64,000 bases of DNA from Microbacterium sp. 5K110 (GCF_005774735.1 NZ_VBUM01000004.1:33172-97171); one strand, 5' to 3'; counted from the first letter of the stretch, positions 1 to 7,965 are shown. Translations and numbers: made by a program. Notes: a model not told the origin generated them from the letters alone.

Positions 1-106
1 GTCGGGGTGGGGGAGCGGGCGGCGTAGGGTGGACACCGCACCTTCGACCCTAGGACCGCCGCGTCGAAGCAGGCACCTCTCCGTAAGACTGCGACACAGG
101 ACGGCC

Positions 107-1144
107 ATGACCTCTACGCCTGCGACGACCGGCGTCGTGCACCTCATCGATCGTGAGCCGGCCATCTCGGGCGCCGAGATGGTGAGCGCCCTCGTGCCGC
201 CGCCGCAGTTCGACGGCGCGACCTTCGAGTCGTACCGGGCGGATGCCGCTTACCCGTCGCAGCAAGAGGCGAAGGAGCTGCTCGAGGCGTTCGCCGGACG
301 CACGAACGCGCCGGCGAAGAAGGGCGGGTTCTTCCGCCGCGCCGAGAAGACCCCGCCGATCAAACCGGGCGTCTACCTCGACGGCGGATTCGGCGTGGGC
401 AAGACCCACCTGCTCGCCGCGATCTACCACGCGATGCCCGCGCGGCGGAAGTACTTCGGGTCCTTCATCGAGTACACCGCCCTGGTCGGGGTCCTCGGGT
501 ACGCCAAGGCCGTCGAGCTGTTCCGCGGCTCCGACCTGCTGTGCATCGACGAGTTCGAACTCGACGACCCCGGCGACACGATGGTCATGACCCGGCTGCT
601 CGGCGAGCTCGTGGCATCCGGAACCCGTCTGGCGGCCACCTCGAACACCCCGCCGAACGCGCTCGGCGAGGGACGCTTCGCCGCCCAGGACTTCTTGCGC
701 GAAATCCAGTCGATGGCCGACAGTTTCCGCACGATCCGTATCGACGGCACCGACTTCCGGCAGCGCGCGATCGACGGCGAGGCCCGCGTCCTCTCGGATG
801 CCGACTACGCCGACGCGATCCGGGATGCCGCCGCCCGTGGCGTCGCCACCGACGATGAGTTCGGCGCCGTCGTGGCGCACCTCGCCCGCGTGCACCCGTC
901 ACGGTTCATCCGCCTCATCGACGGCGTCGACACCATCGGGCTGCGCGACGTGCAGGTCCTGCACGATCAGTCCGCCGCCCTGCGACTGGTCGCCTTCATC
1001 GACCGTGCCTACGACGCGCAGATCCCGATCCGTGCCACGGGGGTGCCGCTGAACACCGTCTTCGCGGACGAGATGTTGTCCGGCGGATACCGCAAGAAGT
1101 ACCTGCGGGCCGTGTCACGCCTGGTGGCGTTGACGCACTCCTGA
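107..1144 (+). CDS. zapE: ZapE/AFG1-family P-loop ATPase
   Basis: A 345-residue protein of the AFG1/ZapE ATPase family, which in proteobacteria acts at the division site; the actinobacterial role is less clear. Walker A GGFGVGKT is at residues 93-100 and Walker B LLCIDEFE at about 144-151, followed by the family-typical ATSNTPP stretch. I chose the ATG at 107 because the longer reading (from 29) adds 26 basic residues unlike the family. It is transcribed away from the window start with no overlapping partner. The family call is secure; a function in cell division is inferred from homologues. Confidence 0.85.
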   Translation: MTSTPATTGVVHLIDREPAISGAEMVSALVPPPQFDGATFESYRADAAYPSQQEAKELLEAFAGRTNAPAKKGGFFRRAEKTPPIKPGVYLDGGFGVGKTHLLAAIYHAMPARRKYFGSFIEYTALVGVLGYAKAVELFRGSDLLCIDEFELDDPGDTMVMTRLLGELVASGTRLAATSNTPPNALGEGRFAAQDFLREIQSMADSFRTIRIDGTDFRQRAIDGEARVLSDADYADAIRDAAARGVATDDEFGAVVAHLARVHPSRFIRLIDGVDTIGLRDVQVLHDQSAALRLVAFIDRAYDAQIPIRATGVPLNTVFADEMLSGGYRKKYLRAVSRLVALTHS

Positions 1145-1207
1145 ACGACCCTTTCATCGCGGCTTCGCGGCACGGGGAAATCTGATGTTTACACGCGACC
1201 GTCCGCT

Positions 1208-1223
1208 GTAACGCACTCGAAAC
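1208..1223 (+). promoter_or_regulatory. GlnR-type nitrogen box upstream of amt
   Basis: GTAAC, six bases, then GAAAC: the half-site arrangement described for GlnR boxes (gTnAC-n6-GaAAC) in actinobacteria. It lies about 90 bp before the amt start, where a nitrogen-limitation activator would bind. A partner pair upstream (TTTAC at about 1188-1192) is weak. Confidence 0.55.
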
Positions 1224-1312
1224 ACGAATCCCACGCCGGTGGAAACCGGGGCTGTGGACACTGAGGGGACCCGACGCTACACCTGCGTCCCTGCAGAGAG
1301 GTTCTCTTCGAG

Positions 1313-2587
1313 ATGGATCAAGGCAACACCGCATTCATCCTGATAGCAGCGGCACTCGTGCTGCTCATGACGCCAGGACTCGCGTTCTTCTACGGCGGAC
1401 TTGTCAAGGCCAAGAGCGTCATCAGCATGATGATGATGAGCTTCGGCGCCATGGGACTCATCGGAGTCCTGTGGGTCCTCTACGGCTACGCGATCGCCTT
1501 CCCCGCCACTGAGGCGGGCACCACGCAGGCCCCGTGGGCCATCGACTTCAACGAGCTCGGCCTCTCGGGCGTGCTCGAGACGCCGGAAGGCGCCGCCTAC
1601 CCGCCGCTGGCCTTCGTCGCCTTCCAGGCCACGTTCGCCATCATCACCGTCGCGCTGGTCTCGGGTGCCATCGCCGACCGCGCCAAGTTCGGTTCGTGGA
1701 TGGTCTTCGCCCTCATCTGGTCGACGGTCGTCTACTTCCCGGTCGCCAGCTGGGTCTTCAACTTCGGTCTCGCCGAGGACGGCTCGTTCTCGTACGGTGG
1801 CTGGATCACGAAGGGCATGCAGGACGTCTTCGGCGTCGGTGCGATCGACTTCGCCGGTGGTACCGCTGTCCACATCAACGCCGGTGCCGCAGCTCTCGCC
1901 CTCGCCCTGGTGCTCGGCAAGCGCGTCGGCTTCCAGAAGGGCGCCCACGTCCCCCACAACCCGCCGTTCGTGCTCCTCGGCGCGGGCCTGCTGTGGTTCG
2001 GCTGGTTCGGCTTCAACGCCGGTTCGGAACTCGCCGCCGACGGCACCGCCGCTCTCGCCTTCGTCAACACGATCGCCGCTCCCGCCGCCGCTCTGCTGGC
2101 CTGGCTGATCGTCGAGAAGTTCAAGGACGGCAAGCCGACCTCCGTCGGCGCCGCTTCCGGCGCGGTCGCGGGTCTGGTCGCGATCACCCCCGCGTGTGCC
2201 GCGCTCGACCCGATCTGGGCGATCGTGCTCGGCCTGCTGGCCGGTGCCGTCTGCGCGCTGGCGATCGAGCTGAAGTTCAAGCTCGGCTTCGACGACTCGC
2301 TCGACGTGGTCGGCATCCACCTCGTCGGCGGTCTGCTCGGCACGCTGTACCTGGGCGTCTTCGCCCGGAACACGGGCCTCATCGAGAGCGGTTCCTTCAA
2401 CCAGCTGCTCGTCCAGGCCATCGCCGCGCTGGCCGTCCTGGTCTACTCCTTCGTGCTGGCCTACATCATCGGCTTCGCGATCGAGAAGACGATGGGCTTC
2501 CGCGTCAAGAACGAGGACGAGATCGCCGGCATCGACACCGTCGTGCACGGCGAAGAGGGCTACGTCCTCAGCGACACCCGCGGCTGA
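1313..2587 (+). CDS. amt: Ammonium transporter (Amt family)
   Basis: A 424-residue integral membrane protein of normal Amt length with 10-11 hydrophobic segments. The N-terminal segment through LMTPGLAFFYGGLV and the VHINAGAAALALA and GIHLVGG stretches are Amt signatures, the latter carrying a pore histidine. It imports ammonium at low external concentration. Unlike many actinobacteria, no glnB or glnD follows; the gene stands alone, with a GlnR-like box upstream and a hairpin after its stop. The ATG has a GAGAGG ribosome site. Confidence 0.95.
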   Translation: MDQGNTAFILIAAALVLLMTPGLAFFYGGLVKAKSVISMMMMSFGAMGLIGVLWVLYGYAIAFPATEAGTTQAPWAIDFNELGLSGVLETPEGAAYPPLAFVAFQATFAIITVALVSGAIADRAKFGSWMVFALIWSTVVYFPVASWVFNFGLAEDGSFSYGGWITKGMQDVFGVGAIDFAGGTAVHINAGAAALALALVLGKRVGFQKGAHVPHNPPFVLLGAGLLWFGWFGFNAGSELAADGTAALAFVNTIAAPAAALLAWLIVEKFKDGKPTSVGAASGAVAGLVAITPACAALDPIWAIVLGLLAGAVCALAIELKFKLGFDDSLDVVGIHLVGGLLGTLYLGVFARNTGLIESGSFNQLLVQAIAALAVLVYSFVLAYIIGFAIEKTMGFRVKNEDEIAGIDTVVHGEEGYVLSDTRG

Positions 2588-2603
2588 CACCCGCACCCGC
2601 TCG

Positions 2604-2637
2604 ACGGGGCGTCACGGATTCGTCCGTGGCGCCCCGT
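2604..2637 (+). terminator. Hairpin after amt
   Basis: ACGGGGCG and CACGGA pair with TCCGTG and CGCCCCGT around a TTCG tetraloop, 17 bp past the amt stop. Followed by TCGTCG rather than a clean T-run, as is common in high-GC actinobacteria. Confidence 0.6.
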
Positions 2638-2683
2638 TCGTCGTGCGTCCGGCGGCGCGCGGCAGTCTGTCTAGGGTGAGGGA

Positions 2684-3229
2684 ATGGGAACCGCGTCGCG
2701 CCTCGTCTCCGCCCTCCTGAGGGCCTTCCGCCCCTCCAGCCCCGTGCGGCGCTCCGCCCCCGCTCCTCGGCCGCAGGAGACCGGACGAAGGGCCGACGCC
2801 GTCCGGCCGGGCCAGGCGGCCGGTGAGACGGCGACCGTCGAGGTGGCACCTCCGCGCCGGCTGACCCTGACGTATGCTCCCACGCGCGATGGCGCCCCCG
2901 ACGGCGGCGAGATCATCTGGACGTGGGTGCCCTACGAAGAGCGCGACGGCCGCGGCAAGGACCGACCGGTGCTCGTCATCGGACGAGCGGATGCCACCCG
3001 CTCCTACGCCGTGCGCCTGACCAGCAAGCCGCACGCCGGCGACCGCGACTACCTCGCCCTGGGCACGGGGGAGTGGGACCCCCAGGGTCGCCCCTCGTGG
3101 GTCGACATCGAGCAGGTGTACCTCGTGCACGACGCCGGCATGCGCCGCGAGGCCGCGGCCCTGGACCGACGCCGTTTCGACGCCGTGGCATCCGCTCTCG
3201 CGCAGCGGTACGGGTGGCGCCTGGGCTGA
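2684..3229 (+). CDS. PemK/MazF-like toxin family protein, no visible antitoxin
   Basis: A 181-residue protein. The first 65 residues are basic and low complexity; the rest reads as a PemK/MazF beta-barrel with GKDRPVLVIG, a ligand-loop-like segment and VDIEQVYLV. Toxins of this family are endoribonucleases, but this sub-type is often found alone in Microbacteriaceae. No antitoxin-sized frame precedes it in the 96 bp gap after amt or follows it, so a toxin role is uncertain. The ATG at 2684 follows GAGGG. Confidence 0.6.
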   Translation: MGTASRLVSALLRAFRPSSPVRRSAPAPRPQETGRRADAVRPGQAAGETATVEVAPPRRLTLTYAPTRDGAPDGGEIIWTWVPYEERDGRGKDRPVLVIGRADATRSYAVRLTSKPHAGDRDYLALGTGEWDPQGRPSWVDIEQVYLVHDAGMRREAAALDRRRFDAVASALAQRYGWRLG

Positions 3230-3341
3230 CCCCCGGCTCGGCGCCGCGGCGCGGGCCGCAAAACTGCACGCCGCTGACAAAACCACAGCAGCCTGCAATG
3301 GAGATGTCAGGCGGGTGCAGTCTCGGCGTGCGTGCCCGGCA

Positions 3342-3695
3342 TCACGAGACCGTGGGCAGCACGCGGACCAACGTGTCGGCCGCGAGCGACAGGTTCGCAA
3401 GTTGGAACCAGATCACAGCCCCTGCGATCGCAACGAACCACAGCGTGTCGACGAGGGGGCTGCGACGGATGATCCGCTGCACGACGAGGGCGACCGGTGT
3501 CGCCATCGCGATAGTGGCTCCGGCAACCTGCGCGAACGCCATACGCACGTAGTCGTGGGCATCGGGACTGGACGATCTGGTGAAAGCTATTCCGAGCGCG
3601 AACGGCACGACCAGGACGCCCACCACAAGGATGACGCCGGAGGAGAAGCCGCCAAGGCGCGTGCCGGGCATCGGACGCGTCTCGGTCTGGGTCAC
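3342..3695 (-). CDS. Small membrane protein, unknown function
   Basis: 117 residues with three hydrophobic segments at about 17-38, 53-72 and 80-102. No catalytic motif is recognisable. It is the last host gene before the prophage and is transcribed away from it. Expression as a membrane protein is plausible; no function can be assigned. Confidence 0.6.
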   Translation of the reverse strand: MTQTETRPMPGTRLGGFSSGVILVVGVLVVPFALGIAFTRSSSPDAHDYVRMAFAQVAGATIAMATPVALVVQRIIRRSPLVDTLWFVAIAGAVIWFQLANLSLAADTLVRVLPTVS

Positions 3696-3752
3696 GGGTC
3701 GAGTCTAGGAAGACGGGCGTCGAGACCATAAGGCCCTCGGCAGGAGACGACG

Positions 3753-3776
3753 AAGCCCCCGGCGAACCGGGGGCTT
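3753..3776. terminator. Displaced host terminator of tRNA-Val(CAC)
   Basis: AAGCCCCCGG, loop CGAA, CCGGGGGCTT. It sits just past the displaced 3' fragment of tRNA-Val and was probably the tRNA's terminator before phage insertion. An equivalent phage-supplied hairpin lies at 41191-41216. Confidence 0.65.
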
Positions 3777-3782
3777 ATGCGG

Positions 3783-3824
3783 TGGGCAATACCAGACTCG
3801 AACTGATGACCTCTTCCGTGTGAA
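3783..3824 (-). other. attL: displaced 3' fragment of tRNA-Val(CAC)
   Basis: Identical to the 3' half of the intact tRNA at the right end from 3789 to 3824 (36 bp) and again at 3783-3787, with one difference at 3788 (A against G at 41226). The similarity stops abruptly at 3825, inside the anticodon stem. Read as RNA, the difference gives a G-U pair in the acceptor stem here and G-C in the phage-supplied copy, so either would make a functional tRNA. Confidence 0.9.
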
Positions 3825-3898
3825 TCTATCCAAGCGCATATAACGCCGAGAAGCAGCATGTAGCGACACGCAGCTTATCCCAGGTCAGCGGTTTAATC

Positions 3899-5068
3899 TC
3901 ACGTAACGACGCGAAGGCCGGTATAGCCGCGAATAGTCGCGGCCTGCTCCACGTTCGCCCCATGCGGGGACCGCATCGCGTGTTCGATGTCGCTCGCCTC
4001 GGGCTGGAGGAAGTGCGCGTAGATCTCGGTGGTGGTGATGCTTGCGTGCCCGAGCAGATCGGCGATCCGGCCGAGCGGCACACCGTCTTGTGCGAGCCAA
4101 CTTGCGTAGGTGTGTCGGAGGTCGTGCAGGCTGATCCCGAGATCGCCGAGGCCGGCCGCTTTCAGTGCTGGGATGAGGATGCGTTGTGAGAAGTTCCGGT
4201 CGTCACGTGCGCCTCCCTGTACTGCCGGGAACAGCAGGCCTGAGGGGCACTTGCCGTGTCGGTGCGGGAGGCCGCACCCGGTGGGCTCGGGCACGTCAAG
4301 TTCATCCACGGCCCATTGCAGGACCGGCACGCGCCTGATCCGCCGACCTTTCGGGTAGGGCTTGATCTCGCGTCCATCCGTCACGTCGGCCACGGTCACG
4401 AACCCGCGTCGCAGATCGAGGTTGTGGATGTGCAGGCCGGCCAGTTCACCCCAACGGATGCCGGTGCCGACGAGGAAGTCGAGCACGGCGCGGTCCTGCC
4501 GGTCAGCGACCTTGGCGACGAGCGCGGCGTATTGCTCGCGCGAGAGGAATACGGGATCAGTTGGTGGGTTCGGTGGCAGCTTGATTCTGACGGCGGGGTT
4601 CTCGGAAATCAGCTCGGCGTCGAGCGCCGCCATGAGGGACGAGCCGAACAGGTTGAGGTAGCGTCGCGCGGTCGCGGGCTTCCGATGACGAGGAGCGTCC
4701 TCGGAGCCTATGTTCTCTGCGATCAGCGCAGTGGCCCACGCCTTGACGTCCTGCCGCGTAATGAGCGCGAGCGGCTTATCACCCCAACGGGGCATCAGGT
4801 GCATAGCGACCACACCGGCTTCGGTCCTGCGCGTTTCGGGCTCGATTGCGCGAGACGGCCACCAGATATCGTGCCACTCGCGCCAGGTGATGAGGCCCGC
4901 GCGCGGGTCACGCCAGTCTGGTCGCTTGACCTTCCCCTCAGCCTCGATCGCGGCGTCCCGCGCAGCCTTCTTGTGGGAGAACGTGCCGGGGAGGCTGATC
5001 GCGTCACCGTTGGGTAGACGGTAGCGGGCGCGATACCGGCCCGACGGGAGCTTTTCAGTCCATGCCAC
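3899..5068 (-). CDS. int: Tyrosine-type phage integrase
   Basis: A 389-residue tyrosine recombinase. An AP2-like arm-binding domain and a SAM-like core-binding domain occupy roughly residues 1-160. The catalytic set is R205 (GTGIRWGE), H315 and R318 (HDLRHT), H341 (GHASITTT) and Y350. It performs site-specific recombination between attP and the tRNA-Val attB. It is transcribed toward attL, 75 bp from the core, the usual layout in actinobacterial temperate phages. All catalytic residues are present, so the prophage should be mobile if an excisionase is made. Confidence 0.95.
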   Translation of the reverse strand: MAWTEKLPSGRYRARYRLPNGDAISLPGTFSHKKAARDAAIEAEGKVKRPDWRDPRAGLITWREWHDIWWPSRAIEPETRRTEAGVVAMHLMPRWGDKPLALITRQDVKAWATALIAENIGSEDAPRHRKPATARRYLNLFGSSLMAALDAELISENPAVRIKLPPNPPTDPVFLSREQYAALVAKVADRQDRAVLDFLVGTGIRWGELAGLHIHNLDLRRGFVTVADVTDGREIKPYPKGRRIRRVPVLQWAVDELDVPEPTGCGLPHRHGKCPSGLLFPAVQGGARDDRNFSQRILIPALKAAGLGDLGISLHDLRHTYASWLAQDGVPLGRIADLLGHASITTTEIYAHFLQPEASDIEHAMRSPHGANVEQAATIRGYTGLRVVT

Positions 5069-5141
5069 GAGTGTTCACCGAGCCGTGTTCGTCTGTGCGG
5101 GAGCGTCGATCGACGCTAGAGCGAAACAAGGTTGGGGCACC

Positions 5142-5279
5142 ATGTTCAGGGCAATGGCCATCGGGGAAGAGTTCACGCTGCTCGACGCAATATGCGAGGC
5201 ACGCGAGCGGGGACTTTCGCTGGAGGAGTTCATCGCTGAAGCCGTTCGCGAGCGCGACCGATCAGAGTCTCTGGGGTGA
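5142..5279 (+). CDS. Small acidic protein of unknown function (tentative)
   Basis: 45 residues; an internal ATG at 5154 (MAIGEEF...) has the better upstream GGG. The amphipathic helix ICEARERGLSLEEFIAEAVRER looks protein-like, but no family is recognised. It lies between int and the repressor, pointing the opposite way, and its last 50 bases overlap the repressor's 3' end. It could be a small regulator or chance. Confidence 0.35.
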   Translation: MFRAMAIGEEFTLLDAICEARERGLSLEEFIAEAVRERDRSESLG

Positions 5280-5481
5280 CGCCGAGGGCGGTCGTGAACT
5301 CGATGAAGGCCCAGAGGGGCATCGGGCGCTCCTTGCGAAGGTAGTTACGGGTCGAGTCGTAGGGGCGGCCGACTCGAACGGAAAGCTCCCGCATCGTGAT
5401 GCCGGTCGCGCCCAGTTCGCCGTTCAGCTCGTCGATGATCGCGGCTTGTAGCGCGTCGTCAGATTCGGTCATGCGGCCCAT
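5230..5481 (-). CDS. Helix-turn-helix protein, candidate prophage repressor
   Basis: 83 residues (start at 5481; 5472 or 5484 also possible). Residues 28-78 form an XRE-like helix-turn-helix: ITMRELSVRVGRPYDSTRN followed by FTTALGVTPETLIG. It is divergent from the XRE protein at 5568 and next to int, the position of an immunity repressor. No strong ribosome site is visible, so a leaderless mRNA is possible. Confidence 0.65.
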   Translation of the reverse strand: MGRMTESDDALQAAIIDELNGELGATGITMRELSVRVGRPYDSTRNYLRKERPMPLWAFIEFTTALGVTPETLIGRARERLQR

Positions 5482-5553
5482 CATATTGGCAAATCGACCA
5501 GACGGAAGGGCCGTATTGCCCAATCGTGTGTGTTGAGTTTGGTCATACGACCC
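5467..5553. promoter_or_regulatory. Divergent early control region with repeated operator-like sites
   Basis: The stretch between the repressor and the Cro-like gene is AT-richer than its surroundings. GGTCATGCGGCCC (5467-5479) and GGTCATACGACCC (5541-5553) match at 11 of 13 positions; the second has GGTC/GACC dyad ends. Two ATTGGC/ATTGCC-type boxes lie between them. This is the expected place for the lysis-lysogeny switch. Confidence 0.45.
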
Positions 5554-5567
5554 ACTACGGTGGACGC

Positions 5568-5798
5568 ATGACCAACCCCCACGCGATTGTCGAGCGGATC
5601 GAGCAGGCGCGGCTCGCAGCACACCGGAGCGTTGCATGGCTATCCGAGGCCACGGGCATCGCGGACAAGACTCTGCGGCGGCGCCTCAACGCGCCGGACC
5701 AGTTCACGCTTGCGGAGTTGAACGCCATCGCCACTGCCCTCGGCGTCACGCTTGAGTACCTCTTCGCCCCGGCGGCCGCAGCGAAGGTAGCGGCCTGA
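5568..5798 (+). CDS. XRE-family Cro-like regulator
   Basis: 76 residues from the ATG at 5568. An XRE helix-turn-helix spans about residues 20-60: VAWLSEATGIADKTLRRRLN, then FTLAELNAIATALGVTLEYLF. It is the first gene of the rightward early operon, divergent from the repressor, and its stop overlaps the next start (TGATG). A Cro or early activator role follows from position only. Confidence 0.75.
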   Translation: MTNPHAIVERIEQARLAAHRSVAWLSEATGIADKTLRRRLNAPDQFTLAELNAIATALGVTLEYLFAPAAAAKVAA

Positions 5799-6031
5799 TG
5801 GCTACCTACCTCACGACGGCGGAGGCCGCGAAGACAGCACGGAAGCACCCCGTCACGGTCCGCAAAGCGCTCGAGAGCGGTGAGCTGCACGGCTCGCAGC
5901 GAAGCGTGGGAGGTCGATGGACGATCCGCGAGGACTGTCTCGAGGCGTTCATTGAGGGGCGCCCCTGTGAGCACAAGGCGCGGGGCAAGCGATCGAACGT
6001 CACGCCCATTGCGGGCCGGGTGGCATCATGA
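5798..6031 (+). CDS. Excisionase-like MerR/HTH_17 DNA-binding protein
   Basis: 77 residues with a MerR-type winged helix: YLTTAEAAKTARKHPVTVRKALESGEL, basic wing GSQRSVGGRW, then REDCLEAFIEG. Such proteins act as excisionases or early regulators. It overlaps the preceding stop by one base and its own stop overlaps the next ATG (ATGA), so it sits in a coupled operon. Confidence 0.7.
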   Translation: MATYLTTAEAAKTARKHPVTVRKALESGELHGSQRSVGGRWTIREDCLEAFIEGRPCEHKARGKRSNVTPIAGRVAS

Positions 6032-6822
6032 CCGATCGCGACGCGGGATGCTGTCAGGCGGCGTCAGTCCGTGACGCCTGGCGCGCTGAGCGCGATGCGT
6101 TCAACGGCGGCAGCGAGAGCCGCACCAGCTCGCTCGACGCGCGATTCCCAATCGTCTCGGGAGACATCCTCGTGGGCACTCACGAGGCCGACCCTACTGC
6201 CGTGCGGGAGTTCGAGCTTCGTCTAGCTGATGAATATCTTGAGCGTCTGTTGGCGTGGGTTCCCGATCTCGCTGAACCAGCGGATGTCGAAGGCTACCGA
6301 GATGCCGAACTGGGTGGGAGGGCGGAACATCCGGTCGGCTCGGGCTTGTCGGATCGCGAGGTCTTCAATGAGCGCGTGATCCTGCCGCTGTTGCGGCAGC
6401 TCCGGGAACACGATGACAAAGCTCTCCAGACGGGCTATGCGTCCGTTCGGGGTTACCACCTCCTCGACTTCGTCTCGTTTGACGAGGACGGTCGTGTTCA
6501 CTGCGACATCGCGGCCGTGGTTGGTGACGGTGACGATGGACGTCTCCTGATCCCACTTCGCGCGCCATTCGACGTGCGATGGGTCGCGCTGCTTCGCGGC
6601 CTCGTGGACGGCGATCGAGTTCGCTTCCTCACTGAGTTTGTTCGCGTGCTCGGCAATGTCGTTTGCTTCGCGGGCCTTCCCGAGCGCCTCCGCGGCGAGG
6701 TCGTTCGCGGCCTTCGCGAACTTGTTGGCCTGCTTCGTGCGGCGATTCGCGACGCTCGCAACGACCAGACCGCCGATACCGGTGGCAGCGCCAACGGCAG
6801 CGGCGATCGCTTCGACCCCTGA
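6028..6822 (+). CDS. Ambiguous frame, 5' part possibly coding
   Basis: The start overlaps the previous stop (ATGA), as in real genes of this operon. The first 65 or so codons (to about 6222) have normal composition, but from 6223 the frame is the antisense of a convincing minus-strand gene. Either a short gene was extended by chance after an antisense gene inserted, or this is not translated. No family is recognised. Confidence 0.25.
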   Translation: MTDRDAGCCQAASVRDAWRAERDAFNGGSESRTSSLDARFPIVSGDILVGTHEADPTAVREFELRLADEYLERLLAWVPDLAEPADVEGYRDAELGGRAEHPVGSGLSDREVFNERVILPLLRQLREHDDKALQTGYASVRGYHLLDFVSFDEDGRVHCDIAAVVGDGDDGRLLIPLRAPFDVRWVALLRGLVDGDRVRFLTEFVRVLGNVVCFAGLPERLRGEVVRGLRELVGLLRAAIRDARNDQTADTGGSANGSGDRFDP

Positions 6823-6834
6823 CCACTCATCCAT
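6223..6834 (-). CDS. Membrane-anchored coiled-coil protein, unknown function
   Basis: 203 residues from the ATG at 6834. A hydrophobic segment at about 7-27 is followed by a long heptad-rich, Ala-rich helix (about 30-75), then a beta-rich region beginning VEWRAKWDQETS and containing TVTNHGRDVAVNTTV. The composition and codon positions support this strand over the opposite one. It runs against the early operon, so it may be a separately expressed lysogeny gene. No function is known. Confidence 0.7.
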   Translation of the reverse strand: MDEWSGVEAIAAAVGAATGIGGLVVASVANRRTKQANKFAKAANDLAAEALGKAREANDIAEHANKLSEEANSIAVHEAAKQRDPSHVEWRAKWDQETSIVTVTNHGRDVAVNTTVLVKRDEVEEVVTPNGRIARLESFVIVFPELPQQRQDHALIEDLAIRQARADRMFRPPTQFGISVAFDIRWFSEIGNPRQQTLKIFIS

Positions 6835-6897
6835 AACCCCGGAGCGTACAGGCGGCTCCGAGGTCACTTCGATCGACACCCGACTGAAGGGCACATC

Positions 6898-7230
6898 ATG
6901 ACGGTTCAGCATTCCAACCCTGTTCGTTCCATCTTCGACGCCGACGCGGCAGTGACGGGCGCCGTCGATCGCGGCGCTGTCTTCCTCGACGAGGGCGGGA
7001 AGCCTCGCGCGGAGGCGATCGTGGTCCCCGCGCGGTTCGCGGGCGGCCCGTTCGTCGTCGATACGACGACGAACGGCGCGGCGGGCACGTCACACCGCGT
7101 CGTCAACCTCGAGGTGCCCGGCCTCGGCGACATCGATCTCTTCCCGCACGAGGCGGTCGACCTCGCCCGCGCCTTGCTCTCGCGTGTGCGGTTCGCGCAG
7201 GAGTTCAGTGGTTCGGGGGACGCGGCGTGA
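6898..7230 (+). CDS. Phage early protein, unknown
   Basis: 110 residues, no recognised domain. The middle (about 45-75) looks beta-rich and ends VNLEVPGLGDIDLFP; the C-terminus is helical. It is divergent from the minus-strand gene at 6834, with a 63 bp gap that must hold the promoter or carry read-through. The next gene starts four bases before its stop (GTGA). Confidence 0.6.
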   Translation: MTVQHSNPVRSIFDADAAVTGAVDRGAVFLDEGGKPRAEAIVVPARFAGGPFVVDTTTNGAAGTSHRVVNLEVPGLGDIDLFPHEAVDLARALLSRVRFAQEFSGSGDAA

Positions 7231-7538
7231 CTGCCGAGGACCGGCGTCGGCCGTCGCCGCCGCCGTCCCCGCGGCAGGTGATCACTGACGCCCGCGAGCG
7301 GATCGAGCTGGCATCCCGCAACGGGGGCGAGGCGGAGCTGCGGGAGGTGCAGCAGACCATGGCGCGTCTGACGGTGCACTCGCTCGCTGGCCGTGATCCT
7401 GGCCCCGCGTACGACTATGCGCTGGTCTCCGCCGAGGCGGAGGACGCGCTACGTCTGGCGATCGCGAAGCGGGTCTACCCGCGCGCTGTCGGGCGAAAGT
7501 CCTGGCGTCAGCCCGAGCCCGCGAGGGCGGTGTCATGA
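7227..7538 (+). CDS. Phage early protein, unknown
   Basis: 103 residues: a Pro/Arg-rich start, then helical segments ITDARERIELASRNG and YALVSAEAEDALRLAIAKR. It is coupled on both sides by four-base overlaps. No family is recognised. Confidence 0.6.
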   Translation: MTAEDRRRPSPPPSPRQVITDARERIELASRNGGEAELREVQQTMARLTVHSLAGRDPGPAYDYALVSAEAEDALRLAIAKRVYPRAVGRKSWRQPEPARAVS

Positions 7539-7747
7539 GCGACACCATGCGCACGGTCGCCGTACCTGGCAAGCCCATCCACTACGCCCGGGAGAACGCG
7601 CGAGTCCGGGTCGAGCGGCTGGAGCGGGTCGCCCGCGCTGGCCGTGACGCGAAGCGACTCGAGCGCGCTGAGCGGTACACCGAGCGGCGTGAGCTTCGCC
7701 GCCCCGCCGACGTCGTCGACAGCTTCCTGGCCGTCGAGGTCGGCTGA
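7535..7747 (+). CDS. Small basic helical phage protein
   Basis: 70 residues, mainly one charged helix with alternating Arg and Glu (ARVRVERLERVARAGRD). It starts within the previous stop. Unknown function; possibly nucleic-acid binding by charge. Confidence 0.55.
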   Translation: MSDTMRTVAVPGKPIHYARENARVRVERLERVARAGRDAKRLERAERYTERRELRRPADVVDSFLAVEVG

Positions 7748-7824
7748 CCAAATCCCCGAGGCGCATCCTCCCGGCACATGGCCGGTGTCCTGCGCTGCCC
7801 ACCTATCGACTTGAGGAGTCGACC

Positions 7825-7965
7825 GTGAACCCCGATCCGATCGTCATGGAGTACATCACCCGACGAATGGCGGAAGCGAGAGCCGCTCGCGCCGCCCGTC
7901 AGGAGCAATTGCATCGCGCGGCTGTGGCCCGCCGTCGCAGGTCGAAGCGGGGTGGGAAGCGATGA
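7825..7965 (+). CDS. Small basic phage protein
   Basis: 46 residues from a GTG at 7825 with a clear GAGGAG ribosome site. It begins MNPDPIVMEYITRRMAEA and ends in an Arg/Lys-rich tail. Its stop overlaps the next ATG (ATGA). The 77 bp before it carry no gene. Confidence 0.6.
   Translation: MNPDPIVMEYITRRMAEARAARAARQEQLHRAAVARRRRSKRGGKR

Noticed and set aside
1277..2596. Long minus-strand frame opposite amt
   Set aside because: Antisense of a certain transporter gene; acidic/Arg-rich low-complexity product typical of high-GC shadow frames.
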